From contig DAOVHI010000021.1 in the NCBI GenBank assembly GCA_030671985.1, forward strand, positions 1 through 14,300: a stretch of DNA of 14,300 nucleotides, read 5' to 3'. Position numbers and translations under genes: made by a program. This DNA is from a bacterium (GTDB lineage Bacteria > JAHJDO01). Under the pieces are notes generated by a model. It was not told where the DNA came from and made no database searches. It saw only the letters and a program-made list of their open reading frames with translations. Below, piece by piece: positions 14,250 through 14,300 of the stretch; position 1 is the first letter of the stretch; every line of letters begins with the position of its first letter.

Positions 14250-14268
14250 AGATAATTTTAACTAAACA

Positions 14269-14287
14269 ATGTCGCTTACAACGACAT
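14269..14287. promoter_or_regulatory. Inverted repeat upstream of the operon promoter, possible operator
   Basis: ATGTCG and CGACAT are separated by 7 bases and lie about 20 bases beyond the -35 box. The position suits a regulator site or the end of an upstream gene's terminator; the window ends too soon to tell. Confidence 0.25.
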
Positions 14288-14300
14288 GAAGATGATGTAA

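Overview
The window is a compact, AT-rich bacterial segment. It holds housekeeping genes (PriA, BipA/TypA, CoaD, a DUF167 protein), sugar metabolism genes, a one-carbon/corrinoid gene with an AraC-type regulator, and a membrane module built from three SPFH proteins. Most genes are tightly packed with ATGA or one-base overlaps. HflK/HflC-type proteins and mannose-1-phosphate guanylyltransferase suggest a diderm. A corrinoid methyl-carrier suggests an anaerobe, perhaps from a poorly cultured lineage of the Omnitrophota/PVC type. That placement is inference only; no rRNA or marker in the window settles it.

Layout. 1-565 (-) is the N-terminal 188 residues of a mannose-1-phosphate guanylyltransferase. 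It is divergent from a FucA-like class II aldolase (690-1343, +), which converges on priA (1363-3603, -). 3604-5027 is an accessory islet, visibly more A-rich than its surroundings. It holds a 32-nt perfect palindromic repeat, an unknown protein with a HEPN-type R-N-x3-H motif (3762-4376, +), and a REP-associated tyrosine transposase (RAYT, 4461-5027, +). The RAYT reading frame contains a second exact copy of the 32-nt repeat. The RAYT stop overlaps the start of a DUF167 gene (5024-5245, +), which converges on typA/bipA (5291-7111, -) across a 15-bp dyad.

7112-8733 holds a stand-alone B12-binding methyltransferase corrinoid protein (7197-7829, -) with a strong terminator and a good -10 box. 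It has no recognisable -35, but an 11-bp direct repeat sits at that position. Upstream lies an AraC-family regulator (7933-8598, -) that looks like the C-terminal part of PocR-type regulators without their sensor domain. A YihY/BrkB membrane protein with a C-terminal winged-helix-like extension (8734-10050, +) is divergent from it.

10055-14210 (-) is one apparent operon. It begins with a fusion of a six-helix cation-diffusion-facilitator (CDF) channel to an HflK-type SPFH domain. HflC and a second HflK-like protein follow, and coaD comes last. A good promoter lies so close to the fusion gene's ATG that the mRNA would be nearly leaderless. The most unusual items are the CDF-HflK fusion inside a triple-SPFH operon and the RAYT that carries its own candidate REP hairpin inside its coding sequence.
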